A DNA stretch of 64,000 bases, taken from positions 186,001 to 250,000 of the forward strand of contig NZ_JBKOPS010000007.1 of NCBI RefSeq assembly GCF_047272945.1, read 5' to 3'. Under the pieces are notes generated by a model. That model ran no database searches. It was given only the letters and a program-made list of their open reading frames with translations, and had not been told where the DNA came from. Source of the DNA: Rubrolithibacter danxiaensis. GTDB taxonomy: Bacteria > Bacteroidota > Bacteroidia > Sphingobacteriales > Sphingobacteriaceae. Shown here piece after piece: positions 10,022-18,886 of the stretch (the first letter of the stretch is position 1; every line of letters begins with the position of its first letter). The translations under genes were made by a program, and so were the position numbers.

Positions 10022-12439
10022 TTAATTTTTGCTTCCGCCTGTTAAATCATCATTCCTGATACCTCTCTGATTCTTTTTTATTTCCCCTTTAAGCTTCCCA
10101 AACTTATAATTAATACTGAATGTGTAAGATCGCCAGTAATCCTGATTAGAGCTGTATTGACTAAAATTATTGCCCCATGCCCTGTTTTCAGAATACCGAT
10201 ATTTACTGAACGGGTTACTTGTTGCTATAGAAAATGAAAGCTTATCCTTCACGACATCTTTATTTAAACTAAAAGAAGAACTTGTAAATGAATCGGATTT
10301 TCCCTGTATTGAAATATTTTTCCCGTTATAACTTACTTCGGCGCTTGCATTCCAGCCTTTGTTGAACCTGTAATTGCTTGAAATAGCAACCCCGGGCATA
10401 AGGCCCTCATTCTTCAGGTAAATCCCGTTAATCATGCCTTCTACCCAACCGTAATTAAACCTTGCCGATGCAGAAGTGCTCCATTTTTTAGTTACAGGGT
10501 AATTAATATGAAAATTAGCACCCAATAACCTTGCTTTGCCCGTATTTGCAAATGAAGACCGTATAATGTTTGTAACGGGATTAAACATTGTTACCGGCAT
10601 AATCAGTTTTTTGAAAAGAATATAATTAGCGCCGATATTTATATTCCCTTTTTTAAACCTGTTGTACCTTAATTCAAAGCCCTTGCTGGTCATAGGCTGC
10701 AATTCAGGATTACCGCTTCTTTCAAAATCCGGATTAGACCTGTCGACAAAAGGATTAAGGTGATAAATGCCTGGGCGTTGCAGACGGGAAGTGAAGCCGA
10801 AATTCAAACTGTTACCATCTTTTAATTTTTTATTGATAGAAACAGAGGGAATAAAATTCAGATAATTCTGGTTAATGTTGGTTGCCGCTGAAATAAAATC
10901 TGCCTTAACAATTGTCTGTTCCAGGCGTAAACCTGCCTTAAATCCCCAGTCTTTAAATCCAAACTGATAAGCATTATAGACGGCAAATACGTTTTGCGTA
11001 TTGTTGAAATTATTTGTCCGTGAGGGGTCGGTTTCAAACTGGTTGTTTGCAGTATTGAGCGAAAGATAATTAAACTCGCTTTCGTTGCTTCTCAAAATTG
11101 CTTTTACCCCAGCTTCTACTGTTATTTTTTTTACCGGATGAACATAGTCGAGCTGAAAGGTTTGCTCAGAGGGTTTTTCGGTATTATTCTGACGGTAATC
11201 AGGGATGGTGAAATTCACAGGATTACTTAAGGTTGAATAGTAAGAATCATCACTTAAATAGCGGGAATACCTGTAAGAAAGAGTAAGAAGCCGGTTTTTG
11301 TCGGCTTTAAAGCCTAACTGATAGTTAAGAGAAGCATCCGCCCCTACGCCGCTTCCATCGCTTTCATTCATCAGATTGTACTGTTGCAGTATTTCAGTTT
11401 CCCCGCCGTTTAAAACAGAATACTGATTGTTTAACCCGTTTTGTTTATTTCCGTTAATATTAATTTCGGCAGAAATGAGATTCAAACTATCAATTTCAAA
11501 ACTGAAATCCGAACCAAAGTATCCGCTTTTACCAGACGACTCTCTTAATCCGTTCTGAATTAAATTGGTACTATTCTCTCCCAAACCTAACCGCTGATTA
11601 AAGCTCTCCGTTTCCGGAGAATTATTACTGCTTGCACCGCCATAGGCAGAGATACCAAACCTGCCCGCTTTTGCGGTAAGAGATCCACCTATTCCCGGCC
11701 CCCAAACGGGTGCTCTTCCATTCAGGTTAATTGAACCGTTATAGCCGTTATCTGCCTTTTTATTTGTGATAATATTAATTATTCCTGTCAAACCTTCGCC
11801 ATCGTATTTTGCAGGCGGAGTAGTTATTACTTCGATTTTTTGAATGCTGGAAGCAGGCATACTTTTTAAAACATCTTTCGCGTTCTTCTCCATCATACTC
11901 GAAGGCTTCCCGTTAACGAGGATCTTATAATTTGAGTTCCCCTGCAGTTGAACATTATCCTGTGCGTCTACCGATAGCAGCGGTACTTTACGCATCATTT
12001 CGAGTACATTTTTCACTTTGCTTTCCGGGTCAGCCTGCAGGTCGTAACTCAGACGATCAATTTCCTGCTTTACCAAAGGCTTTTCTGCGGTTACCACCAC
12101 CTCGTTTAATCTGGTGGAAGCTGTATTCAGGTAAACTGTTCCTAAATCCTTGACTGTAATTGAACTATCTCCTAAATTAACCCTGATATTGGCGGGTGTA
12201 TAGCCCACGGCCGCAGTACTTACCAGATAAACAGAGGGTTTTAAACCTGAAAAAGCAAAGGTTCCTTTATCCCTGGTCAGGACAGTTTTAACAACTTCGT
12301 TTTTTTCTGTTTTTAAGCTTACAGTAATATATTCCAGCCCCTGTTGAGAAACTGAATCTGCAATTTTACCCTTAATTTGGAGCTGCTGTGCTTTAGCTGT
12401 TATTGACAAACAAATTAAGATGGATAGGATTACTCTCAT
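10022..12439 (-). CDS. TonB-dependent receptor-like outer-membrane barrel (OMP_b-brl_3)
   Basis: 805 residues with a signal peptide (ILICLSITAKAQ), an N-terminal carboxypeptidase-like regulatory domain (about 22-100, IKGKIADSVSQQGLEYITV), a plug with LQGNSNYKILVNGKPSS and GLTGIINIITNKK, and a long C-terminal barrel rich in Asn, Ser and aromatic residues. It is paralogous in layout to the protein at 177-2606. It heads a same-strand run barrel-LytS-LytR with 89 bp and then 0 bp gaps, so a three-gene operon is likely. The ligand is unknown. No SusD gene is nearby. Confidence 0.9.
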   Translation of the reverse strand: MRVILSILICLSITAKAQQLQIKGKIADSVSQQGLEYITVSLKTEKNEVVKTVLTRDKGTFAFSGLKPSVYLVSTAAVGYTPANIRVNLGDSSITVKDLGTVYLNTASTRLNEVVVTAEKPLVKQEIDRLSYDLQADPESKVKNVLEMMRKVPLLSVDAQDNVQLQGNSNYKILVNGKPSSMMEKNAKDVLKSMPASSIQKIEVITTPPAKYDGEGLTGIINIITNKKADNGYNGSINLNGRAPVWGPGIGGSLTAKAGRFGISAYGGASSNNSPETESFNQRLGLGENSTNLIQNGLRESSGKSGYFGSDFSFEIDSLNLISAEININGNKQNGLNNQYSVLNGGETEILQQYNLMNESDGSGVGADASLNYQLGFKADKNRLLTLSYRYSRYLSDDSYYSTLSNPVNFTIPDYRQNNTEKPSEQTFQLDYVHPVKKITVEAGVKAILRSNESEFNYLSLNTANNQFETDPSRTNNFNNTQNVFAVYNAYQFGFKDWGFKAGLRLEQTIVKADFISAATNINQNYLNFIPSVSINKKLKDGNSLNFGFTSRLQRPGIYHLNPFVDRSNPDFERSGNPELQPMTSKGFELRYNRFKKGNINIGANYILFKKLIMPVTMFNPVTNIIRSSFANTGKARLLGANFHINYPVTKKWSTSASARFNYGWVEGMINGIYLKNEGLMPGVAISSNYRFNKGWNASAEVSYNGKNISIQGKSDSFTSSSFSLNKDVVKDKLSFSIATSNPFSKYRYSENRAWGNNFSQYSSNQDYWRSYTFSINYKFGKLKGEIKKNQRGIRNDDLTGGSKN

Positions 12440-12591
12440 AAAATTTTTATTTAATGACGAGCAATGATAGCTTGTACTCCTGTGCGGGTATAATAAATGT
12501 GACGAAACACCTGAAAAATGTGAAGAGTTGCAGATATGAATTAATTACAATTAACTTTTATTATAAAAAGGGATTATTTATGGTATAATGA

Positions 12592-12620
12592 TTGCATCAT
12601 GTAGGCATCATTTACCTTTA
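12592..12620 (+). promoter_or_regulatory. Candidate Bacteroidota promoter (-33 TTG, -7 TACCTTTA)
   Basis: TTG at 12592-12594 and TACCTTTA at 12613-12620 are separated by 18 bp and sit just upstream of the ATG at 12634. The boxes match the phylum consensus TTTG/TTG and TAnnTTTG except for the last base. Transcription would begin about 8-10 nt before the start codon. Confidence 0.5.
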
Positions 12621-12633
12621 AAATCTTTACATT

Positions 12634-13044
12634 ATGTTTGATCAGATATTAGGATTGGTTAAAGACCATATTGGTGGAAACCCACAAATTGCTAACACCA
12701 TACCAAACGGACAACATGAAGCTGTTAATCATGAAATCGCCGAGCATATTACCCAGGGCTTAAAGAGTCAGGCGAACTCAGAGGAAGGGGCAGGAAACCT
12801 GTTATCGAAACTTGCAGGAGGCATTTCTTCCGGCAGCCCCGTTACAAGTGCTATTGAAGAGGGCTTACTGGGAACTTTAGGCAGTAAATTTGGTTTACCT
12901 CCTGCAGCAACCGGTGCCATTGCTGCTGCCTTACCCGGAATTTTACAAAAATTTGCGCATAAGGCGAATGATCCTAACGATGCCAGCGTAAATAAAGAAA
13001 GTGTTTTGGGATCGTTAAGCGGTGGTTTAGGGGGACTCTTCTGA
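12634..13044 (+). CDS. DUF937/YidB-like small protein
   Basis: A 136-residue protein without signal peptide or membrane segments. It is rich in Gly, Ala and Leu, with repeated amphipathic helices (NLLSKLAGG, GLLGTLGSKFGL, AIAAALPGILQKF) and a Gly-Leu-rich C-terminus. The helix pattern and the ILGLVKDHIGG start resemble the DUF937/YidB family of uncharacterised proteins, but this is a by-eye resemblance. It stands alone between a divergent outer-membrane gene and a strong terminator, so it is likely monocistronic. Function unknown. Confidence 0.7.
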   Translation: MFDQILGLVKDHIGGNPQIANTIPNGQHEAVNHEIAEHITQGLKSQANSEEGAGNLLSKLAGGISSGSPVTSAIEEGLLGTLGSKFGLPPAATGAIAAALPGILQKFAHKANDPNDASVNKESVLGSLSGGLGGLF

Positions 13045-13094
13045 TCCTTTTAATCGAATAAAGGAATTTCTTACGGACGGAAAGATTCCTGGTT

Positions 13095-13130
13095 AAGGTC
13101 GAAGCGGAAAGCTTCGGCCTTTCTTTTTTT
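13095..13130 (+). terminator. Rho-independent terminator
   Basis: An 11-bp stem with one G-T wobble (AAGGTCGAAGC / GCTTCGGCCTT), loop GGAAA, then a run of T residues. It lies 50 bp after the stop of the DUF937-like gene. Confidence 0.88.
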
Positions 13131-13341
13131 ACCAGCTTTAAGTTTAGTGATACTACTAATGATTTCCGACCGCTCCTACCTGACTTAGCACTATCTTATT
13201 TTTATAAACTATATTATCAGTAGCACGATTAAGAGCATTTATAGATGAAAATCTTTCCAAAAAATCATAAAACAAACCTGTTATTAATCTGATTTATTAC
13301 TTATATCCAACTAATATTTACCAATTTATTAACATCTTTTT

Positions 13342-14538
13342 ATGAAAAACATCCGGCAATTGATGGCCCTTATTGTGGCCTGTGTTATCCTGTTTAATGG
13401 CTGTAAAAAAGACACTGTTACTGAAAGTAAACTCCGCAATCAGGAGCTGCAAATGAAGAGCAAAACCGCTGCGAAACAAACCTCCGCTGAACTGAAGAAA
13501 AAGCTTAATCAGTTTCAGTCTTCCTTATCGACTAACTCGAAACAAAAACTCAAACAAAATTTGGCTCTTTTACTAAAAATTCATCCTGAGTACCGTGATA
13601 AGGTACGTAAGGCTTTAAACATTGAAGAAAGTACCTGCGATGATAATACCCTTACAAACCAATGGCTGGATCAGCAGCTTGCAGACTGGAACAGTGAGAT
13701 TATCAATTACGTTCTTGAAACTGCCATGCTGGATTTACCTACCTATGATGCACTCCTATTTGAGAATAGCTCGGCTAACCAGTATTTTGGAACAAATGGT
13801 GAATACACACATCAGCTTACCAAAACTTTCAAAGATTTGAAACGCTTCTGGAATATAGAGTCAGATGGAATCGTACTTGCTGCTATGCACGGAAGCATGC
13901 TAGCGGACAGAGACAGGCTTATAAGAACATACGAAGCAGCATATGGCTTACCCCCGGCAGATGCTGAATTTTATGCCGATTTTGTTTTGGCTATACTGGA
14001 CGCTTTCCCTCAATTAAGAAATGGAGATCATCCTATCTTTACCTTTAACGCTTTTGCTCTTCAGTCCTTTAACTTTCCGCCGTATGGAGTTATACCTGAT
14101 AAAATTATAATGGGTGATGGAATTATGGAAGCTTTTACTGCTATTGGTTATGGTGATGTAGCGCCACAGGCAATCCTCGCCCATGAATTTGGGCATCACA
14201 TTCAATATCAGCTGGATCTTTTTGAAGATGAAGACAGCCCGGAGGCTTCCCGCAGAACTGAGTTGATGGCTGATGCTTATTCGGCATATTACCTTTCTCA
14301 TGCAAGAGGCGCTTCTATGCAATGGAAAAGAGTAAAACAATTTCTCCAGGTATTTTTTAATATCGGCGATTGTTCATTTACCAGTAACCAGCATCACGGA
14401 ACACCTGCACAACGGATGGCCGCAGCTGAGTGGGGTTATAATCTTGCTAATAATGCGCAAAAACAGGGACACATTTTAAGCAGTCAGGAATTTACGCAAC
14501 TGTTTGAAGCGCAGTTGCCACAGATTGTGCAGCTTTAA
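13342..14538 (+). CDS. Lipoprotein with neutral zinc metallopeptidase-like domain
   Basis: 398 residues starting with a lipoprotein signal (CVILFNGC, lipobox Cys about residue 21). A Lys/Gln-rich linker (about 30-80) precedes a C-terminal domain with the zinc motif HEFGH (H281, E282, H285) and a second acidic ligand candidate E307 in RRTELMADAY. HGTPAQRM further on matches the HGTSEQR-like block of the YpfJ/neutral zinc metallopeptidase family. These three blocks in this order support a membrane-anchored metallopeptidase. The N-terminal half is unlike YpfJ and has no recognised domain. The substrate is unknown. Flanked by terminators, so it is probably a single-gene unit. Confidence 0.75.
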   Translation: MKNIRQLMALIVACVILFNGCKKDTVTESKLRNQELQMKSKTAAKQTSAELKKKLNQFQSSLSTNSKQKLKQNLALLLKIHPEYRDKVRKALNIEESTCDDNTLTNQWLDQQLADWNSEIINYVLETAMLDLPTYDALLFENSSANQYFGTNGEYTHQLTKTFKDLKRFWNIESDGIVLAAMHGSMLADRDRLIRTYEAAYGLPPADAEFYADFVLAILDAFPQLRNGDHPIFTFNAFALQSFNFPPYGVIPDKIIMGDGIMEAFTAIGYGDVAPQAILAHEFGHHIQYQLDLFEDEDSPEASRRTELMADAYSAYYLSHARGASMQWKRVKQFLQVFFNIGDCSFTSNQHHGTPAQRMAAAEWGYNLANNAQKQGHILSSQEFTQLFEAQLPQIVQL

Positions 14539-14584
14539 TTTATACGTTATGTGATTATAAATTTTAGTCGCATTCATTATTACA

Positions 14585-14618
14585 AACAGCGCTTATGAAA
14601 ATTTTCATAAGCGCTGTT
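14585..14618. terminator. Bidirectional terminator, perfect 17-bp palindrome
   Basis: AACAGCGCTTATGAAAA is followed directly by its exact reverse complement. It sits between the convergent metallopeptidase-like and rpiA genes, with A-rich and T-rich inner ends. The inner AT-rich bases would form the loop of a terminator in either direction. Confidence 0.75.
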
Positions 14619-14649
14619 CTTATCTCCAGGTACTTGTAAAAGATATACT

Positions 14650-15342
14650 TTATAACTTTTTCGGGTTTATAATTCGAACGCCCTGCTCCCCGCAAACAAC
14701 AGCTTTGGTTGCCATTCTGTAAAACAGCGAATGCTCGACTACTCCCGGTATCATTTTTAGTTGCCTGTTTAATTTTTCAAGATCAGTAAGATGTGAAAAA
14801 TAAACATCCGCCAGCAGGTTACCATTGTCAGAAATAACAGCACCGTCCTTCTGATTACTCATACGCAGGGTTATTTTGGCATCCGGAAAAAAGGATGTAA
14901 GTGTTGCAAGCACAATTTGCAATGCTTGCGGAAGAATTTCAACTACAACCGGATAAGTAGTATTTAATTGAGATGTAAACTTACCTTCGTCTCCAATTAA
15001 AATAAATTCTTTAGCTGCAGATGCCAGTATCTTTTCTGTAGTATGAATTCCGCCACCACTTTTTAGTGCATTCAATTCTTCATCAAATTGGTCACATCCG
15101 TCAAAATAAATATCCAGTTCTTTTATTAATGCCGGAGCTTGTATGTTTAGTCCACGGCTTTGTAAATACTGTATTGTTTTAAATGATGAGGACGTGAAAA
15201 CAACAGAGGAAGACAAGTTTGTTTTTTGTGTAATTCCATCTGCAAGATGAAAAATAGTTGCTCCTGCCCCTAAACCTATAACTTGTCCGGCTTTAATAAA
15301 TTCCAATGCAGCTTTGGCAGCTTCGGCTTTATAATTATTCAT
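14650..15342 (-). CDS. rpiA: Ribose-5-phosphate isomerase A
   Basis: This 230-residue protein has the length and motif order of RpiA, which interconverts ribose-5-phosphate and ribulose-5-phosphate in the pentose phosphate pathway. The phosphate loop is GLGAGAT (usual GLGTGST). DGCDQ replaces DGADE but keeps both catalytic aspartates. KSGGG and TTEK retain the catalytic lysine and glutamate. The motifs are more divergent than in canonical RpiA, so a specialised paralogue is possible, but all key residues are present. It is the last gene of a run after the S41 peptidase gene (16-bp gap) and the barrel protein gene. Confidence 0.85.
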   Translation of the reverse strand: MNNYKAEAAKAALEFIKAGQVIGLGAGATIFHLADGITQKTNLSSSVVFTSSSFKTIQYLQSRGLNIQAPALIKELDIYFDGCDQFDEELNALKSGGGIHTTEKILASAAKEFILIGDEGKFTSQLNTTYPVVVEILPQALQIVLATLTSFFPDAKITLRMSNQKDGAVISDNGNLLADVYFSHLTDLEKLNRQLKMIPGVVEHSLFYRMATKAVVCGEQGVRIINPKKL

Positions 15343-15358
15343 AGTCGGCTAAGTTAAT

Positions 15359-16405
15359 TTATTTTATTCCTTTTTCTTCTGCTAAATATTGAATAGCTCT
15401 TTCCAAAACCCTGTCATTTCCTTCAGCAATATCATCCTTTCTATTTTTAATATAGATATCCGGAGCAATACCTTTGCCATCCAGACTGATACCATCGGGT
15501 AATAAAAATAGCTGGATGGAAAAGCGGTAAACCCACCCATTCGGTAAAAATCGTCTCATGCTTGTCGCTGAAAAATCTCCGGCTGTCGTATCTCCGATAT
15601 GGGTAACATGCTTAAACGACTTCAGGTGCAGGGTCAGGTACTCTCCCCCGCTCATGGTGGCCCGGTCTGTAAGGAGTACAACCGGCTTTACATATTGAAC
15701 TGCGCCTGTTTTTTGTGTAACTTCATTAACTTTTTGATTAAAGTCAGTGTGGTTAGGCCCATTTCTTGTCTGAACTGTTGCTATAAGATGCTCGCCATCT
15801 GAAAAACTCCCTGCAATGATTTTTGAATAGCGTGCATCGCCGCCGCTATTGGTACGGATATCAAAAATAATGGCATCCATATTTTTCAGCTTGCCGATAA
15901 TTTCACCTATTGCACGTTCGGGATTTTCTCCCTCTTCTTCCCTCAAGAAGATGTATCCGATGTTCCTGTTTCGCAGCTTGCCGTAGCTTAAATCGGCTTC
16001 ACCCGGAGTTTTGGTAAAGTTTTCTACAAATTTCGACCGGATTAGATTTAAGCTGAACTCTTCATCAATCGCTTTACGCCCTAATTCAAAACCCGATTCG
16101 TAATACCTGCCATAATTTTCAGTATAAATAGCTGTATGGCTATCATTTAAATGTTCTATTAATTGCGATAAGATGTTCCATAACTGCTGGTCGGTAGTAG
16201 TGCTGTTTACCTGTGGGCGGTAAACCTGATAAAGAGAGTCCCAGTTAGTTCCTTTGATTGCAAAAAGAGCATAATGCTTGTCGAAATCATTCCAAAACAA
16301 ATCAAAATTCTGTTCAGGGTTATTCGGCTGATCTTCCCCTAAAAACAGCTTCCTGCAGGAAGACAGTATGAGCACGAAAAGGAAGCATAAGATTACTTTA
16401 CGCAT
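15359..16405 (-). CDS. S41-family peptidase-like lipoprotein
   Basis: 348 residues with a lipoprotein signal (LFVLILSSC). A helical N-terminal region (about 30-120, QLIEHLNDSHTAIYT) is followed by a tail-specific protease-like core: IGYIFLREEE, DAIIFDIRTNSGGD and TDRATMSGGE with probable catalytic S252, then GDTTAGDFS and LDGKGIAPD. This is the order seen in C-terminal-processing peptidases (S41). No PDZ domain is obvious. Its start codon comes one base after the stop of the barrel gene at 16407, so the two are translationally coupled. Role unknown; cell-envelope proteolysis is the family expectation. Confidence 0.85.
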   Translation of the reverse strand: MRKVILCFLFVLILSSCRKLFLGEDQPNNPEQNFDLFWNDFDKHYALFAIKGTNWDSLYQVYRPQVNSTTTDQQLWNILSQLIEHLNDSHTAIYTENYGRYYESGFELGRKAIDEEFSLNLIRSKFVENFTKTPGEADLSYGKLRNRNIGYIFLREEEGENPERAIGEIIGKLKNMDAIIFDIRTNSGGDARYSKIIAGSFSDGEHLIATVQTRNGPNHTDFNQKVNEVTQKTGAVQYVKPVVLLTDRATMSGGEYLTLHLKSFKHVTHIGDTTAGDFSATSMRRFLPNGWVYRFSIQLFLLPDGISLDGKGIAPDIYIKNRKDDIAEGNDRVLERAIQYLAEEKGIK

Positions 16406-16406
16406 A

Positions 16407-17201
16407 TTAAAATTTTATTGAAAACCCGGCGGTTAGCTGATTTTGAAAGTGTACCATTTTATTAAATCCGTTAACCTGCTGAAATCGTAACATGTAGCTT
16501 AAATTAAAATCCAAATGATTTGAAGCTGCATATTTATACAAAGTTTTCCAGTCAAAACCGTAGTACTTATCGAAAGATGCCAACTCTCCTCTTAGCAAGA
16601 TTTTTAAAACTTTCTCCTGGTTCTGTACAATATACTGATCGAAACCATTGTATGGAGGACGGACAAGCAGTTGCACTATTGGAATGGATAAGGAGGATTG
16701 AAAAGTTTTCTTATCGGATAATTTATAAAGTACAGAACCCTTTAAATCAATTCCATGTGTGGTTAAGTAACTCCAGGTTTCCCTTTCATTCCAGTCAATA
16801 TACTGTAAATACGAATTATACTGAGGGCCCAGAAAAAAAAGCAATCTATTATTTTTAGACTGCGATACCTTCCATAAAAGAGATACTTCTAAATTTCCAG
16901 ACAGTGAGATGGCATTAAAAAAATCGGTAGGATCTGCTTTTAATTTGCCATTCGTAAAATCCAAATCTGCTGTTAAAATAGATTTCATCGCAGGTTTTAC
17001 ATGTATATAATTCAGGGAAAATATCGCCCCTGTTTCGTTATAGTTTAAGGGGGAAAAGTTCCGGTCTTTTAAATAGCCAACATTTATTCCTGCTTCAATA
17101 CCAATTTTATTTTTAATAAAACCCGGAGATTCATCATCCTGAGCCAGTATGTTCGTGCATATAAGAACGAGAAATAAAAGGTAGGATATCTTTTGTTTCA
17201 T
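16407..17201 (-). CDS. Predicted outer-membrane beta-barrel protein, unknown function
   Basis: 264 residues with a signal peptide (YLLFLVLICTNILAQ). The mature part alternates polar and hydrophobic residues with many Tyr, Phe and Asn and ends in AGFSIKF, whose terminal Phe is typical of outer-membrane barrels. No named family recognised. The ATG at 17201 is preferred over the TTG one codon upstream because the TTG is part of a -7 promoter box that abuts the ATG. First gene of a tight run with the S41 peptidase and rpiA. Confidence 0.7.
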   Translation of the reverse strand: MKQKISYLLFLVLICTNILAQDDESPGFIKNKIGIEAGINVGYLKDRNFSPLNYNETGAIFSLNYIHVKPAMKSILTADLDFTNGKLKADPTDFFNAISLSGNLEVSLLWKVSQSKNNRLLFFLGPQYNSYLQYIDWNERETWSYLTTHGIDLKGSVLYKLSDKKTFQSSLSIPIVQLLVRPPYNGFDQYIVQNQEKVLKILLRGELASFDKYYGFDWKTLYKYAASNHLDFNLSYMLRFQQVNGFNKMVHFQNQLTAGFSIKF

Positions 17202-17209
17202 CAAAGGTA
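17202..17209 (-). promoter_or_regulatory. Candidate -7 box TACCTTTG abutting the start codon
   Basis: A perfect match to the Bacteroidota -7 consensus TAnnTTTG on the minus strand. It ends one base before the ATG at 17201. The transcript would have no leader, or would start just inside the annotated first codons. No convincing -33 box was seen. Confidence 0.45.
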
Positions 17210-17335
17210 TTGTCAGGTTAGGTTTATCGTTATTAAAGGTATATAAATAAATCTTTTATCAATTACAGGCTGTAATTTTATACTTTAACTAACGCTCAGA
17301 TATGTTAGAAAAATAAATTCAATTACCTTTATCCA

Positions 17336-17866
17336 ATGGAAAATACTACTTATAGCCTTCAATACCCAATAGGTCCTTTTGTAAAGAAAGACCAGTATTT
17401 ACGGGATGAAATAGATTCATTTCTTGAAATTATAGAAAGAGCGCCAGAACGCTATAAGGATATTGCCAAAAATTTAACTGAGGAAGACCTTAAGAAAACT
17501 TACCGCCCTGAAAGCTGGAATGTACAGCAATTGATCCATCATGTGGCGGATATCCAGTTGCTTCATTTTCTTCGCATGAAGAAAGCGCTGACGGAAGCCG
17601 ATTATACAGAAGTAACCCTGATTAACATGGATGCCTGGGTAAGCACTGCAGATGGTTATCAGGCGCCTGTAGCAGATTCATTAATTATGCTCGAGGGAAT
17701 TACCAGGAGGTATGTTTATCTTATCCGCTCCTTAACTGATAAAGATTTAGAAGTTGCTTATTACCACCCCGTAAGAAAATATATGATAAACCAGGCGCAG
17801 GCTATAGCGATGTCGGCATGGCATCTTCAGCATCACCTGGCTCATATCAAAATAGCTGTGGAATAA
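17336..17866 (+). CDS. DinB/YfiT-type putative metal-dependent hydrolase
   Basis: A 176-residue four-helix-bundle protein of the YfiT branch of the DinB superfamily. Diagnostic segments are YPIGPF at the N-terminus, WNVQQLIHHVAD with one metal-ligand His, and the C-terminal WHLQHHLAHI with the other two histidines. Relatives act as thiol S-transferases (bacillithiol-type) or remain uncharacterised. The natural reaction here is unknown. The start is supported by a box TACCTTTA four bases before the ATG, again implying a near-leaderless mRNA. Confidence 0.85.
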   Translation: MENTTYSLQYPIGPFVKKDQYLRDEIDSFLEIIERAPERYKDIAKNLTEEDLKKTYRPESWNVQQLIHHVADIQLLHFLRMKKALTEADYTEVTLINMDAWVSTADGYQAPVADSLIMLEGITRRYVYLIRSLTDKDLEVAYYHPVRKYMINQAQAIAMSAWHLQHHLAHIKIAVE

Positions 17867-17894
17867 GCCGAATAGTTCGTCCATAAATGTTTTA

Positions 17895-18806
17895 TTATCC
17901 AAAATCTTCGTCGATCAGTTCTTTGTTGACAGAAATTCCTGCCTTTGTTCCGGCAGCTACAGCAAATGCAACCGATCGGGCTTGAGTTGTATTATCTCCC
18001 GCTGCAAAAACCCCCGGAATAGAGGTTCTTTGGAGTTCATCAACCTGTATATAACCCTGGTCGTTCAATGTACATCCAAGCTGTAATGGAATAGTGCAAT
18101 GTTGCTTAAAAGATGGCCTGGCAAATAGCGCTGTTAGCTGCTCACTGCTACCATCCTGAAAATAAAGTGTATGAATATTTCCGTTTTCATGGGCTAATTT
18201 TGCAAGAGTTTTTTCAACAATCGTAAATCCTTTACTTAACAACTTCGCTGTTTGATCTTGCGTTAATGCCAATTTTCCATTTGTAAACAAAATAATATTC
18301 TTGCTCCAGTTCCCAATATGTTTGCACATTTCAAAGGCTATATCCCCATTTGCCAATACGCCGATAGTTTCTCCCCTCACTTCATATCCGTGGCAGTAAG
18401 GACAATGTAAAACCGAAATCCCCCAGCACTCAGCAAAACCGGCAAGCGGAGGCATCTCATCAGTAACTCCTGTTGAAAAAAGAAGCTTTTTAGACTCAAC
18501 TGTTAATCCTTTATCTGTAGTTATTTTGAATCCATAATCGGTTTTTTCCGCTTTTTCGGCAAGAGCATTTTCCAACTGAATAGTCGGATAAGAAAGAACC
18601 TGTTCTTTAGCTGCTTCTGTTATCTGTTTTGGTGTTTTGCCGTCCTGAGTAATAAAATTATGTGAGTGAGGCGTTTGCCTGTTGCAAGGTTTACCACTAT
18701 CAATAATAAGGACTGTTCGTAAAGAACGGCCTAAAGCCATGGCGGCAGAAAGGCCTGCATAACTACCACCAATAATAATTACATCAAATTTCTTTTTATA
18801 TTCCAT
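17895..18806 (-). CDS. Thioredoxin-reductase-like NAD(P)/FAD oxidoreductase
   Basis: 303 residues from the ATG at 18806, chosen because it follows an AGGAG ribosome-binding site and begins right before the FAD-binding strand (DVIIIGGSYAGLSAAMA). A longer in-frame extension to 18911 would overlap the divergent fur-type gene. CPYCHGYE around the middle matches the active-site region of thioredoxin-reductase relatives that keep CxxC but are followed by His-Gly. FAAGDN near the C-terminus contacts FAD. Likely a cytoplasmic disulphide or small-molecule reductase. Its divergent neighbour is a Fur-family regulator, and its promoter carries a palindrome that probably controls it. Confidence 0.88.
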   Translation of the reverse strand: MEYKKKFDVIIIGGSYAGLSAAMALGRSLRTVLIIDSGKPCNRQTPHSHNFITQDGKTPKQITEAAKEQVLSYPTIQLENALAEKAEKTDYGFKITTDKGLTVESKKLLFSTGVTDEMPPLAGFAECWGISVLHCPYCHGYEVRGETIGVLANGDIAFEMCKHIGNWSKNIILFTNGKLALTQDQTAKLLSKGFTIVEKTLAKLAHENGNIHTLYFQDGSSEQLTALFARPSFKQHCTIPLQLGCTLNDQGYIQVDELQRTSIPGVFAAGDNTTQARSVAFAVAAGTKAGISVNKELIDEDFG

Positions 18807-18841
18807 TTTTTTGTTCTCCTGGTATTTATATTTTGATTTGA

Positions 18842-18875
18842 CAAAGGTAGAATATTTTATTATTATTGCAACAAA
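18842..18875 (-). promoter_or_regulatory. Promoter of the flavoprotein gene (TTTG, 22 bp, TACCTTTG)
   Basis: On the minus strand TTTG (18875-18872) is followed after 22 bp by TACCTTTG (18849-18842), close to the phylum -33/-7 consensus. Transcription would start about 18837, leaving a leader of about 30 nt with the AGGAG site. The -33 box lies inside the 25-bp palindrome at 18862-18886. Confidence 0.6.
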
Positions 18876-18886
18876 GTCGCAATAAT
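18862..18886. promoter_or_regulatory. Probable operator of the Fur-family regulator
   Basis: An 11-bp inverted repeat with one mismatch (ATTATTGCAAC, spacer AAA, GTCGCAATAAT). It overlaps the -33 box of the leftward flavoprotein promoter and the start codon of the rightward regulator gene. Fur-family proteins bind AT-rich palindromes of this size, and its place between the two divergent genes suggests joint repression. Binding is inferred, not shown. Confidence 0.65.
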
